DNA from: Chloroflexota bacterium
Lineage (GTDB): Bacteria; Chloroflexota; Dormibacteria; Aeolococcales; Aeolococcaceae
NCBI GenBank assembly: GCA_005879785.1
Contig: VBJV01000022.1
Coordinates: 65,749 to 100,440 of the forward strand
Direction: 5' to 3'
Length of the DNA stretch: 34,692 bases
The notes under the pieces were generated by a model. The model was not told the DNA's origin. It saw only the letters and a list, made by a program, of their open reading frames with translations, and made no database searches. Shown here piece after piece: positions 8,311 through 16,354 of this stretch (position 1 is its first letter; each line of letters opens with the position of its first letter). A program made the position numbers and the translations under genes.

Positions 8311-8317
8311 CCTCCTT
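8311..8317 (-). promoter_or_regulatory. Shine-Dalgarno of the AKR-repeat gene
   Basis: AAGGAGG on the minus strand lies 10 nt before the ATG at 8300. It is among the strongest ribosome sites in the window. Its AGGAGG core is complementary to CCUCCU in the leader at 8367-8372, so it may be sequestered. Confidence 0.75.
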
Positions 8318-8321
8318 GAGT

Positions 8322-8348
8322 GACGGCCCGCTCTTTTTCCGGACCGTC
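8322..8348 (-). promoter_or_regulatory. Leader hairpin just upstream of the AKR-repeat gene ribosome site
   Basis: In the minus-strand RNA, GACGGUCCG pairs with CGGGCCGUC (9 bp, one G-U) around a 9-nt loop GAAAAAGAG. It ends 4 nt before the Shine-Dalgarno. No U-run follows, so it looks like a leader structure rather than a terminator. Confidence 0.5.
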
Positions 8349-8366
8349 GGTTTAGACGTTTGTGAC

Positions 8367-8386
8367 AGGAGGTGACTAAAACCTCC
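8367..8386 (-). promoter_or_regulatory. Leader hairpin containing an anti-Shine-Dalgarno strand
   Basis: In the minus-strand RNA, GGAGGU (8386-8381) pairs with ACCUCC (8373-8368) over a 7-nt loop. The second strand, extended to ACCUCCU, can instead pair with the downstream AGGAGG ribosome site. The two pairings are mutually exclusive, the minimal arrangement of a translational switch. No ligand or aptamer is recognised. Confidence 0.4.
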
Positions 8387-8398
8387 AGTCGGTCGTAC

Positions 8399-8427
8399 AT
8401 CATGCTGGTTGTACGCGCAATTGTCAA
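8399..8427 (-). promoter_or_regulatory. Sigma-70-type promoter of the AKR-repeat gene
   Basis: On the minus strand a perfect TTGACA (8427-8422) is followed by 17 nt and CATGAT (8404-8399). Transcription would start near 8392, giving a leader of about 90 nt. It is the only clear two-part consensus promoter I found here. Confidence 0.6.
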
Positions 8428-8515
8428 CGTTTGCACCCTGGGTTGCTGCCAGGGCAGACATCTACCCATGTCGCAGACTCGTCGCGACTTGTCCACGGGG
8501 CGCTGACCGGTTGCG

Positions 8516-8521
8516 TATAGT
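8516..8521 (+). promoter_or_regulatory. Putative -10 box of gdhA
   Basis: TATAGT lies 11 nt before the gdhA ATG, with no Shine-Dalgarno between, so any leader would be only a few nucleotides. TTGTCC at 8489-8494 is 21 nt upstream, too far for a standard -35. Confidence 0.45.
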
Positions 8522-8532
8522 GCGGCCTGCTG

Positions 8533-9789
8533 ATGGCGACAGACGAAGGCCGCTCGGCACTGAGCATTGCCCAGCACCGGTTCGAAGCGACGGCAGAAGC
8601 ACTCGGACTGGACGAATCATTGCGCGGGATCCTGCGCGCCGTGAAGCGCGAACTGGTGGTGCATTTCCCGGTCGAGATGGACGACGGGGGCTTCAGGGTG
8701 TTCACCGGTTTCCGGGTGCAGCACAGCGTCGCCCGAGGGCCCGCCAAGGGTGGATTGCGGTATCACCCCGCGATGACGCTCGACGATGCACGGGCCCTGG
8801 CCATGCACATGACCTGGAAGGCTGCGGTGGTCGACCTCCCGTTCGGAGGTGCGAAGGGCGGTGTGATTTGCGATCCGCGAGCGCTGTCGGCATCGGAGCT
8901 GGAACGGCTGACGCGGCGCTTCACCACCGAGATATCCATCATCGTCGGCCCCGATCGCGACATTCCGGCACCGGACCTCGGCACCAATCCTCAGGTGATG
9001 GCCTGGATCATGGACACGCTTTCCATGCACGCGGGGTTCTCTGTCCCCGCGTCCGTGACCGGCAAGCCGATATCGATCGGTGGGTCCGAGGGACGCTTCA
9101 CCGCGCCCGGACGCGGTCTGACGATCGTCACCGTGGAGGCGATGCGCGACCGCGGACTGGACCCGATGGGTGCGACCGTCGCGGTGCAGGGCTTCGGCAA
9201 GGTCGGGTCCGTCTCCGCCGACCTCCTCACGCGAGCGGGCATGAAGGTCGTTGCCGTGTCCGACAGCGCGGGCGGCATCTACCGCGGCGACGGCCTCGAC
9301 CTCGCCGCGCTGCGCGCTCTTAAAGAGGAAGGGGGCCGGCTGGCCGACTACGGCGCGGCCGACCAGTTGAGCAATGACGAGTTGCTGACCCTCGAGGTCG
9401 ATGTGCTCGTCCCGGCGGCGCTCGAGGGTCAGGTGACCGCGGCCAACGCCGACGGCGTGCGGGCCCGCGTGATCGCGGAGGGCGCCAACGCGCCGCTCAC
9501 GCTGGAAGCGGACACCATGCTCGAGGATCGCGGCGTGCTCATCCTTCCGGACATTCTGGTGAACGCCGGAGGGGTGGTCGTCTCGTACTTCGAGTGGGTG
9601 CAGGACCTGCAGGCGTACTTCTGGGCGACGGGCGAGGTGAATTCGCGGCTCAAGGAGGTGATGGTGCGCAGCTACCAGCACGTCAGCGCGCGAGCCGCGC
9701 AGCGCGACGTCACGCTGCGCTCGGCAGCGTACGAGATCGCGGTGGAGAAGGTGGCCGAAGCGACGCGGGTGCGCGGTATCTATCCGTGA
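8533..9789 (+). CDS. gdhA: Glutamate dehydrogenase (Glu/Leu/Phe/Val dehydrogenase family)
   Basis: A 418-residue cytoplasmic enzyme that interconverts glutamate and 2-oxoglutarate plus ammonia with NAD(P). The substrate domain shows FRVQHSVARGPAKGGLRYHP, then MTWKAAVVDLPFGGAKGGV with the catalytic lysine region, and DIPAPDLGT. The Rossmann domain starts near residue 215 with AVQGFGKVGSVSADLL, and EGANAPLT and LPDILVNAGGVVVSYFEWVQ follow. Family motifs are intact and the length is normal. The ATG at 8533 begins a sensible N-terminus 11 nt after a TATAGT box. The gene is divergent from the AKR-repeat gene. The SDR gene 34 nt downstream seems to have its own start signal. Coenzyme choice cannot be read with confidence. 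Confidence 0.93.
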   Translation: MATDEGRSALSIAQHRFEATAEALGLDESLRGILRAVKRELVVHFPVEMDDGGFRVFTGFRVQHSVARGPAKGGLRYHPAMTLDDARALAMHMTWKAAVVDLPFGGAKGGVICDPRALSASELERLTRRFTTEISIIVGPDRDIPAPDLGTNPQVMAWIMDTLSMHAGFSVPASVTGKPISIGGSEGRFTAPGRGLTIVTVEAMRDRGLDPMGATVAVQGFGKVGSVSADLLTRAGMKVVAVSDSAGGIYRGDGLDLAALRALKEEGGRLADYGAADQLSNDELLTLEVDVLVPAALEGQVTAANADGVRARVIAEGANAPLTLEADTMLEDRGVLILPDILVNAGGVVVSYFEWVQDLQAYFWATGEVNSRLKEVMVRSYQHVSARAAQRDVTLRSAAYEIAVEKVAEATRVRGIYP

Positions 9790-9806
9790 GCCCCGCGGCA
9801 GTGGAG

Positions 9807-9812
9807 TAGGAT
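9807..9812 (+). promoter_or_regulatory. Putative -10 box of the SDR/acyltransferase unit
   Basis: TAGGAT lies 11 nt before the GTG at 9824 in the short gap after gdhA. A GGAG at 9803-9806 is too far from the start to serve as a ribosome site. Confidence 0.35.
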
Positions 9813-9823
9813 CGAGCACCGCA

Positions 9824-10930
9824 GTGGTCGACACTCGACGCGTTCTCATCACCGGTGTCTCGCGATTCTGGGGCGGGCAGCTGGTCCGCCGCCTCGAGGC
9901 GAGCCGGGAGATCGAGCGGATCGTGGCCGTCGACACGAAGGCGCCGACCATCAACCTGCAGCGCACCGATTTCGTACGCGCTGACATCCGGCACAGCCTG
10001 ATCGACAAGCTGCTGCGCGCTCTGGACATCGACACCGTGGTGCATGCCGGTCTCATCGTCGATCCCCGCCGGGCGACGGCGCGAGTGGTGCACGAGACCA
10101 ACGTCATCGGCACCATGAACCTCATCGCCGCGTGCAGCGGGGCCGACAGCCCGGTGCGCAAATTGGTCGTGAAGTCGAGTACAGCGATCTACGGGTGCGA
10201 GCCCGACGATCCGTCGTTCTGGTCGGAGGCGATGACACGCAAGGCTCCGGCGCGCGACTCGTTCACGCGTGACCTCGACGAGGTCGAGGCCTACGTGCAC
10301 GACTTCGCCGTGCGCAAGCCGGCGGCGGTCACCACCTGCCTGCGATTCGCCAACGTGCTCGGCGGGGCACACAGCACGCCCTTCTCCCGTTTCTTCGACC
10401 TGCCGGTGGTCCCGACGGTGCTGGGATTCGATCCTCGCCTGCAGTTCGTGCACGAGGAGGACGCGGTCTCGATCCTCGAGCAGGCGGTCACGCACGATCG
10501 ACCGGGCGTCTTCAATGTCGCGGGCAGCGGCATCGTGCTCCTGAGCCAGGTCGCAGCACTGCTCGGCAAGCGGAGCGCCCCGATACTGCCGTTCACCGGC
10601 AGCTCCATCGCGCTCCCCATTTTCAATCGCGCGACGGGCACCGGGTTTCCCCCGCACCTGGCGCGCCTCCTTCAGTTCGGACGGGTAGTCGACACGGCGC
10701 GACTGCAAAGCCAATTCGGCCAGCTGGAGTGGACGACGGTTGGCGCGGTGAAGGAGCATGCCCGCCAGCGCCGCCTGCCCGCCGAAGTCGAGGAGAAGCC
10801 GCACATGTACGAGAGCGAGCTCGAGGAATTCCTGCGCGCACGCCGCATCACGTCCAATGGGCACGGCGACGAAGCACCCCGTCGCCGATCGCCACGCCGT
10901 CCCAATCCGCGCAGCCGGGCCAGACGATGA
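9824..10930 (+). CDS. Atypical extended SDR (NAD-dependent epimerase/dehydratase family, Rv0501-like)
   Basis: A 368-residue protein with an N-terminal NAD fold (RVLITGVSRFWGGQLVRRLE), then an acidic loop VAVDTKAP, FVRADIRHSLI, DTVVHAGL, NVIGTMNLIAACSG and KSSTAIYG. The usual YxxxK catalytic pair is not where expected: the helix reads DSFTRDLDEVEAYVHDF. From memory the same replacement is found in the mycobacterial homologue Rv0501 (GalE2), which this resembles throughout, so it is probably a family trait rather than damage. The 35-residue C-terminal tail is Arg/Pro-rich and probably disordered. It overlaps the acyltransferase start (ATGA), the pairing seen as Rv0501-Rv0502. A role in lipid or envelope metabolism is inferred; the substrate is unknown. 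Confidence 0.8.
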   Translation: MVDTRRVLITGVSRFWGGQLVRRLEASREIERIVAVDTKAPTINLQRTDFVRADIRHSLIDKLLRALDIDTVVHAGLIVDPRRATARVVHETNVIGTMNLIAACSGADSPVRKLVVKSSTAIYGCEPDDPSFWSEAMTRKAPARDSFTRDLDEVEAYVHDFAVRKPAAVTTCLRFANVLGGAHSTPFSRFFDLPVVPTVLGFDPRLQFVHEEDAVSILEQAVTHDRPGVFNVAGSGIVLLSQVAALLGKRSAPILPFTGSSIALPIFNRATGTGFPPHLARLLQFGRVVDTARLQSQFGQLEWTTVGAVKEHARQRRLPAEVEEKPHMYESELEEFLRARRITSNGHGDEAPRRRSPRRPNPRSRARR

Positions 10931-11943
10931 GCGTCGATCCGGCCGCGGCAAGCAACGGCGCGCATCCGGGCGGGCGGTCGCGCTCCCCGCGGCGGACGCT
11001 GAACCGCTTGCGCGCCGAGCTGCCGGTGACAGCGATGAGCGCCACGGGCACCGCAGCGGTGCGGCTCAGGCAGCTGACCGGCCGAGAGATCATCGATCTG
11101 GCCAGCCTTCAGGACGCGGTCGCGATGGGATATCACGTCGCCGAGGTGCGCCGCAAGCACCGCGGCGGCGACTACCAGGTGGACGAGTTCGGCTTCGATC
11201 GGACCTGGACCGAGGCCCTGATCCCGCTCTTTCGCATCCTGTACCGGCGCTACTGGCGCGTGGAGACGACGGGCATGGAAGTGGTGCCGAGCCATGGCCC
11301 CGCGCTGCTCGTCTCGAACCATTCGGGGGTGCTGCCTCTGGACGGCGCGATGATCGAGGTAGCGGTCTTCGATGAGACGGACCGCGTCCCGCGCGCCCTG
11401 GTCGCCTCGTGGTTCGGCGGGCTGCCGGTGCTTTCGTGGCTGCTGCGCCGCACCGGTCAGACGACAGGACACCCCGACGACTCGGTGCGTCTGCTGCGTG
11501 CGGGCGAGCTGGTGCTGGTCTTTCCGGAGGGTGTCCGGGGCACGGGCAAGCCATTCTCCGAGCGATACCGTCTGCGCCGTTTCGGCCGTGGCGGCTTCGC
11601 CGAGGTGGCGCTGCGCGCCGGCGCTCCGATCATCCCCATCTCGGTCGTGGGCGCGGAGGAGATCTATCCGATGATCGCCGACGTCCAGCCGCTCGCCAAG
11701 TTGATAGGAATGCCGTACTTCCCGGTGACGCCGACCTGGCCGCTGCTCGGCCCGCTGGGCCTCATCCCGCTGCCAAGCAAGTGGCGGATCCGTTTTCACC
11801 CGCCGGTGCGGACTGACCAGTACGGGCCGGACGCCGCTGACGACCCGTCGCTCGTCATGCGCATCAGCGACGAGGTCCGCGACACCATTCAGGCCGGGCT
11901 GGTCAACGAGCTGGCCAGACGCAAGGGCGTCTTTCGCGGATAA
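10927..11943 (+). CDS. Lysophospholipid acyltransferase-like protein (LPLAT, Rv0502-like)
   Basis: A 338-residue acyltransferase of the PlsC/LPLAT superfamily. Residues 1-60 are a basic, probably disordered N-terminus. The acyltransferase domain starts near residue 110: PALLVSNHSGVLPLDGAMIE carries the catalytic His, with Asp six residues apart rather than the classic four. VFPEGVRGTGKPFSERYRLR is the phosphate-binding block, and FAEVALRAGAPIIPISVVGAEE follows. Such enzymes move a fatty acyl chain to a lysophospholipid or related acceptor at the inner membrane. ATG 10927 overlaps the SDR stop by 4 nt, so the two are coupled. Acceptor specificity is unknown. Confidence 0.85.
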   Translation: MSVDPAAASNGAHPGGRSRSPRRTLNRLRAELPVTAMSATGTAAVRLRQLTGREIIDLASLQDAVAMGYHVAEVRRKHRGGDYQVDEFGFDRTWTEALIPLFRILYRRYWRVETTGMEVVPSHGPALLVSNHSGVLPLDGAMIEVAVFDETDRVPRALVASWFGGLPVLSWLLRRTGQTTGHPDDSVRLLRAGELVLVFPEGVRGTGKPFSERYRLRRFGRGGFAEVALRAGAPIIPISVVGAEEIYPMIADVQPLAKLIGMPYFPVTPTWPLLGPLGLIPLPSKWRIRFHPPVRTDQYGPDAADDPSLVMRISDEVRDTIQAGLVNELARRKGVFRG

Positions 11944-11959
11944 GGGGGGGAGGCTGTGA

Positions 11960-12005
11960 GCACCATATGTGGTAGTGCCATTCGGCGCTGACCACAAGAT
12001 GGTGC
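11960..12005. terminator. Long imperfect hairpin after the SDR/acyltransferase unit
   Basis: GCACCAT pairs with ATGGTGC at the base, then GTGG with CCAC, then AGTGCC with GGCGCT around an ATTC loop, with small internal loops between. It lies 17 nt after the acyltransferase stop and ends 32 nt before the guaB3 -10 box, so it fits a transcript end. No T-run follows, so intrinsic termination is uncertain; a regulator-binding dyad is the alternative. Confidence 0.4.
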
Positions 12006-12037
12006 GCCTGCCGGGCTGTCTTACTCAGGCCGTTTGC

Positions 12038-12043
12038 TAAACT
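12038..12043 (+). promoter_or_regulatory. Putative -10 box of guaB3-guaA
   Basis: TAAACT is followed by exactly 6 nt and the guaB3 ATG, the textbook spacing for a leaderless transcript. No Shine-Dalgarno and no clear -35 are present. Confidence 0.5.
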
Positions 12044-12049
12044 CCTCAG

Positions 12050-13210
12050 ATGGAGCTCGAACTCGGCAGAGGCAAGCGGGCACGCCGGGCGTACGGGTTC
12101 GACGAGGTGGCGCTGGTCCCTGGTCGCATCACCATCAACCCCGACGAGATCGACATCTCAACGTCGATCGACGGCACGGGTCTGACGATCCCCTTCCTGG
12201 CCGCCGCGATGGACGGCGTCGTCGACACTGCGTTCGCTGCCGAGATGGGCAGGCTCGGCGGTCTGGCCGTCCTGAACCTCGACGGGGTGCAGACGCGCTA
12301 CGAGGATCCCTCCGGCGTGCTGCGTGAGATCGCCGATTCGCCACCCGACCAGGTCAACACGGTGTTGCAGCGCATCTACACCGCCCCGGTTCAGGACGGC
12401 CTCATCGGTCAGCGCATAGAAGAGGTGAAACGCTCCGGCGCGCCATGTGCGGTGTCGACCGTGCCCGGTATGGCGGAGCGGCGGGCGCCGATCGCCCAGG
12501 AGGCAGGCGCCGACGTTTTCGTGGTGCAGGGCACGGTGCTGACCGCTCGGCATCGCAGCAAGTCCTACCGCCACCTGTCGTTTCGAGAGCTCACGGAGTC
12601 GCTCGACATCCCGGTGATCGCGGGCAACTGCGTCGACTATGCGACCGCTCTGGAGCTGATGGACACCGGCATCAAGGGACTGCTCGTCGGAGTCGGACCG
12701 GGCGCCGCGTGCACGACGCGCGCGGTCCTTGGCGTCGGCGTGCCACAGGTCACCGCCACGAGTGATTGCGCCGCAGCGCGCGACGACCATCTGCGCCGCA
12801 GCGGTGACCGCGTGGCGATCATCACCGACGGGGGCATGCGTCTCGGCGGCGACATCGCCAAGGCTTTCGCCAGTGGCGCCGACGCGGTGATGATCGGCTC
12901 CATTTTCGCCGCGGCGCAGGAAGCCGCGGGACACGGCAACCACTGGGGCATGGCCACGCCGGATCCGAACCTGCCGCGCGGCACCCGGATCCGCACCGGA
13001 ACCAAGGGCACGCTGGCCGAGATCCTCTTCGGCCCGGCGCACGTCGATGACGGAAGCATGAACCTCGTCGGTGCGCTGAAGAGCGCCATGGGCGTCTGCG
13101 GCGCGCGCACCGTGCGCGAGTTCCAGGAGACCGAGATGGTGATCGCCCCGTCGATCAAGACCGAGGGCAAGATGCAGCAGCGCGAGCAGCGCGTGGGGAT
13201 GGGCGTGTGA
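12050..13210 (+). CDS. guaB3: GuaB3-family IMP dehydrogenase without CBS domains
   Basis: A 386-residue TIM-barrel protein of the IMPDH/GMP reductase superfamily. It opens [20 protein letters not shown], the GuaB3-type start, and has no room for the two CBS domains of ordinary GuaB. The IMP loop is [20 protein letters not shown] with the catalytic cysteine at residue 221. The phosphate-binding strands [20 protein letters not shown] and GADAVMIGS are present, and the flap region starts near [15 protein letters not shown]. Mycobacterial GuaB3, as I recall it, lacks the cysteine loop, so this copy looks catalytically competent. Coupling to guaA (GTGA overlap) implies it oxidises IMP to XMP with NAD. 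GMP reductase activity is the alternative. Confidence 0.85.
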   Translation: MELELGRGKRARRAYGFDEVALVPGRITINPDEIDISTSIDGTGLTIPFLAAAMDGVVDTAFAAEMGRLGGLAVLNLDGVQTRYEDPSGVLREIADSPPDQVNTVLQRIYTAPVQDGLIGQRIEEVKRSGAPCAVSTVPGMAERRAPIAQEAGADVFVVQGTVLTARHRSKSYRHLSFRELTESLDIPVIAGNCVDYATALELMDTGIKGLLVGVGPGAACTTRAVLGVGVPQVTATSDCAAARDDHLRRSGDRVAIITDGGMRLGGDIAKAFASGADAVMIGSIFAAAQEAAGHGNHWGMATPDPNLPRGTRIRTGTKGTLAEILFGPAHVDDGSMNLVGALKSAMGVCGARTVREFQETEMVIAPSIKTEGKMQQREQRVGMGV

Positions 13211-14793
13211 CGGTTGCGACCGAGTTGGGCAGTGCGACGAACACGCCTGCCCGGGTCGCACAGGACACGGTGTTCGTCCTCGACTTCGGCTCGCAGTACA
13301 GCCAGTTGATCGCGCGCCGCGTGCGCGAGGCGAAGGTGTACTGCGAGCTCGTGCCCGGCTCGATTCCCGCCGCCGAGATCGCCGCGCGCGCGCCGCGCGG
13401 TTTGATCTTCAGCGGCGGCCCCGCATCGGTGTACGAGCCGGGAGCGCCCCACCCGGACCCCGATGTGTACAACCTCGACCTGCCCATCCTGGGTATCTGC
13501 TACGGGATGCAGTTGCTCGCCGGCGACCTCGGCGGTGCCGTCGAGCCGGCGCAGCGACGGGAGTACGGGCACGCGTCCCTGACCGTGGACGACGAGGCGG
13601 GCATCTTCGACCGGCTGCCACACGAACTGTCGGTGTGGATGTCGCACGGCGATGTGATCACTCGGCCGCCACCGGGCTTTCGCCCCATCGCACACTCGCT
13701 CAACTCACCGTGCGCGGCCATCGCCGGCCCGCGAGGTCGCTTCGGCATCCAGTTCCATCCCGAGGTCGCACACACTCCGCTCGGTCGTGACGTGCTGCGC
13801 AATTTCCTGCTCAATGTCTGCGGCTGTGCCGGCACCTGGGAGCCGGCATCCTTCATCGAGAGCGCGGTCGCGGACGTGCGCCGGCGCGTCGGCGACGCGC
13901 GGGTGCTGTGCGCACTGAGCGGAGGAGTCGATTCGGCGGTGGCGGCGACTCTCGTGCACCGCGCTGTCGGCGACCAGCTCGCGTGCGTGTTCGTCGACAA
14001 CGGCCTGCTGCGCCGTGGCGAGGGCGACCGCGTGGTCGAGATCATGTCCCGGCAACGCCACATCCGGCTCGTCCACGTCGATGCCGCGGAGCAGTTCCTC
14101 GACGCGCTGCAGGGTGTCACGGATCCCGAGGAGAAGCGCCGGCGGATCGGGCGCACCTTCATCCGGGTCTTCGAGGAGCAGGCGCGAGCGCTGGGGCAGG
14201 TGCCCTTTCTGGCGCAGGGAACGCTGTACCCCGACGTCATCGAGTCCACGTCGTATGACACCCAGCACGCCCAGAAGATCAAGACGCACCACAACGTCGG
14301 CGGACTGCCCGAGAACCTGCGCTTCGAGCTCGTGGAACCGCTGCGCTACCTGTTCAAGGACGAGGCGCGCGAGGTCGGCATCGCGCTGGGACTGCCCGAA
14401 GACCTGGTGTGGCGCCAGCCGTTCCCCGGTCCGGGATTGGCCATTCGCATCGTCGGCGACGTGACCCGCGAACGGCTCGAGACGCTGCGCGCCGCCGACT
14501 GGGTGGTTATCGACGAGATCAAACGCAGCGGTCTGTACCGCAAGGTCTGGCAGTCCTTCGCGATCCTGACGCCGATCTCTTCAGTGGGTGTCATGGGTGA
14601 TTACCGCACGTACGCCAACGTCGTCGCGGTGCGCATCGTCGAGAGCGACGATGGCATGACCGCCGATTGGGCGAAGGTGCCGTACGACGTCCTCGGCACC
14701 ATCAGCCGGCGCATCGTCAACGAGGTTCCCGGAGTGAACCGCGTGGTCTACGACATCTCGTCGAAGCCGCCATCGACGATCGAGTGGGAATGA
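13207..14793 (+). CDS. guaA: GMP synthase (glutamine-hydrolysing)
   Basis: A 528-residue two-domain enzyme converting XMP, ATP and glutamine to GMP. The N-terminal class I glutaminase shows [18 protein letters not shown], the nucleophile C98 in [12 protein letters not shown], and the His-Glu pair H184/E186 in [10 protein letters not shown]. The synthetase domain has the PP-loop SGGVDS at 238-243 and [12 protein letters not shown]. The dimerisation domain has [20 protein letters not shown], the [10 protein letters not shown] block, and ends in PPSTIEWE, the canonical C-terminus. It is complete. The GTG start overlaps the guaB3 stop by 4 nt. The 303-nt gap after it holds an inverted-repeat element. 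Confidence 0.96.
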   Translation: MTVATELGSATNTPARVAQDTVFVLDFGSQYSQLIARRVREAKVYCELVPGSIPAAEIAARAPRGLIFSGGPASVYEPGAPHPDPDVYNLDLPILGICYGMQLLAGDLGGAVEPAQRREYGHASLTVDDEAGIFDRLPHELSVWMSHGDVITRPPPGFRPIAHSLNSPCAAIAGPRGRFGIQFHPEVAHTPLGRDVLRNFLLNVCGCAGTWEPASFIESAVADVRRRVGDARVLCALSGGVDSAVAATLVHRAVGDQLACVFVDNGLLRRGEGDRVVEIMSRQRHIRLVHVDAAEQFLDALQGVTDPEEKRRRIGRTFIRVFEEQARALGQVPFLAQGTLYPDVIESTSYDTQHAQKIKTHHNVGGLPENLRFELVEPLRYLFKDEAREVGIALGLPEDLVWRQPFPGPGLAIRIVGDVTRERLETLRAADWVVIDEIKRSGLYRKVWQSFAILTPISSVGVMGDYRTYANVVAVRIVESDDGMTADWAKVPYDVLGTISRRIVNEVPGVNRVVYDISSKPPSTIEWE

Positions 14794-14814
14794 GCGCTCA
14801 GACAAATCTGGTGA

Positions 14815-15009
14815 GGATGGGGAGGACGGCGCGGCGAGGGACCACGCGGTCGGAGCCCCGCTGGCGCACCTCACCCCACGAAGTCCGCACCCGACCACCG
14901 CGACTTCGTGGGGACCCCGAATCCGCCGCTGACTCTCGGCTCGACCTCCGCTCCGAGCCGTGCCGTCTCGCCTCCGAGACGATCCCTCGCTGCACCGTCC
15001 TCCCCATCC
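14815..15009. repeat. 195-bp nested inverted-repeat element (MITE-like or structured RNA)
   Basis: The guaA-purD gap holds an element bounded by 27-nt terminal inverted repeats (14815-14841 and 14983-15009) that differ at only two positions. Inside are a perfect 12-bp hairpin, CCCCACGAAGTC with its complement (14874-14885 and 14902-14913) and a 16-nt loop, a 7-bp hairpin CGGCTCG (14937-14943 with 14954-14960), and a 6-bp hairpin GTCTCG (14965-14970 with 14975-14980). No gene-like ORF and no clear target-site duplication is visible. It could be a non-autonomous transposable element, a REP/BIME-like cluster, or a transcribed structured RNA or attenuator upstream of purD. Only one copy lies in this window. 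Confidence 0.7.
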
Positions 15010-15083
15010 CCTAGACGTGCTGGTGGTCACTCATTTCCCTGAGTTCTCTTCGGAGCTTTCTAGTCGCACGACCACGCTCCCGA

Positions 15084-15089
15084 TACCCT
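15084..15089 (+). promoter_or_regulatory. Putative -10 box of purD-purE
   Basis: TACCCT is 7 nt before a GTG at 15097 and 10 nt before the in-frame ATG at 15100. No ribosome site is present. The promoter is downstream of the inverted-repeat element, which would then not be in the purD leader. Confidence 0.4.
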
Positions 15090-15096
15090 TGGCGGC

Positions 15097-16354
15097 GTGA
15101 TGCGCCTTCTCATCGTCGGCGGCGGAGGGCGGGAGCACGCGCTCGCCTGGGCATGCCGGCGCGAGCGCACCGACATCGAGGTCATCTGCGCGCCTGGCAA
15201 CGGGGGAACGGCAGTCATCGCGGAGAACGTCACGATCGACGTCACCGACGCGCGCACCATCGCGCGAATCGCGGCCGAGCGTGAGGTCGACCTCGTCGTC
15301 GTCGGGCCCGATGCCGCGGTCGCGGCGGGTGTCGCGGATGCGTGCGCCGCGCGGAACATCCCGGCCTTCGGGCCGACCGCCGCCGCCGGCCGCATCGAAT
15401 CCTCGAAATCGTTCGGCAAAGTCCTGATGGACGAGGCCGGCATACCGACCGCACGCTGGTTGAGCGGCACCGCCGATCAGCGCGACGCGCTGCTCGCCTT
15501 CGCCGAGGATCTCGGCGGCGCATGCGCTGTGAAGGCAGACGGCCTGGCTCTCGGCAAGGGCGTGGTCATGTGCGAAACGCTCGACGACGTGCACGGGGCG
15601 CTGCGCGCCTGCTTCGACACCGCGCGTTTCGGCGCTGCGGGCAGCCGCGTGGTCGTCGAGGAACAGCTCACGGGTACGGAGGCATCGGTGCTGGCACTGA
15701 GCGACGGTCACCGGCTGCGCCTGCTGACGCCCGCCCGCGACTACAAGCGCGCGCTCGACGGAGACGGGCGCATGCGCGCCGCCGCCCGACATCGACGCAC
15801 ACGGTCTGACCGACCAGGCAGCGCGCAAGGTGCTGCAGCCGTGCGTCGACGCGCTGCGCGCCCGCGGCACGCCCTTCGTCGGGTGCCTGTACGCAGGACT
15901 CATGCTCACCGGCGATGGCATCCGTGTGCTGGAGTTCAACGCCCGGTTCGGTGACCCGGAGGCGCAGGTGGTGCTGCCGCTGCTCGACGAACCGCTGGCG
16001 GAGGTGCTCCGCGACTGCGCGCGCGGCGAGGTCGCGCCGGGAGTGGCCGTCACGTCCGGCGCCGCCGTCGGCGTGGTGGCCGCTGCGGCTGGATATCCTG
16101 GCGAGGTGCGCATCGGCGACCGCATCGAGGGCCTGGACACGATCGACGCGCGCGCTCTCTGCTTTCATGCCGGCACGCGTCGCGCACCCGACGGGACGGT
16201 GCGCACATCCGGTGGCCGCGTGCTCTGCGTCGTGGCGCGCGCTCCGCAGCTCGAAGAGGCGCGCTCGGCCGCGTACGAGAACGTCGCGCGCATCACCTTC
16301 GCCGGCATGCAGCGGCGCGGCGACATCGCGCAGCGGGTCGGAGTCACTGCGTGA
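15097..16354 (+). CDS. purD: Phosphoribosylamine-glycine ligase, frame broken by about 23 missing nt
   Basis: GAR synthetase, which ligates phosphoribosylamine and glycine with ATP. The first frame starts VMRLLIVGGGGREHALAW (GTG 15097, or ATG 15100) and shows the ATP-grasp blocks IPAFGPTAAAGRIESSKSFG, KADGLALGKGVV, VVVEEQLTGTEASVLALSDG and DYKRALDGD. At 15766 the frame breaks. The rest runs in another frame, GACAPPPDIDAHGLTDQ, then PFVGCLYAGLMLT, VLEFNARFGDPEAQVVLP and the C-terminal ATP-grasp lobe, to a TGA at 16354. Relatives have about eight residues here (xGPNTGGM), so a 23-nt loss fits both the missing motif and the shift. The junction forms a small hairpin, GGCGC-ATGC-GCGCC. A real genome needs an intact copy, so assembly or sequencing loss is likely. 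purE overlaps by 4 nt. Confidence 0.85.

Noticed and set aside
7581-8375. Plus-strand open frames across the AKR-repeat gene (Ala/Arg/Phe/Val or Cys-rich repeats)
   Set aside because: The minus frame has a promoter, ribosome site, coiled coil and sensible composition. The plus frames are repeat shadows.
8617-10161. 514-codon minus-strand open frame opposite gdhA
   Set aside because: Composition is that of a GC-rich antisense shadow (His/Arg/Ala-rich), with no domain; the plus strand encodes a clear glutamate dehydrogenase and SDR.
14839-14856. AGGGACCACGCGG considered as a T-box antiterminator motif
   Set aside because: It only loosely resembles the T-box core, no specifier stem was found, and the downstream gene is purD rather than an aminoacylation or amino-acid gene.
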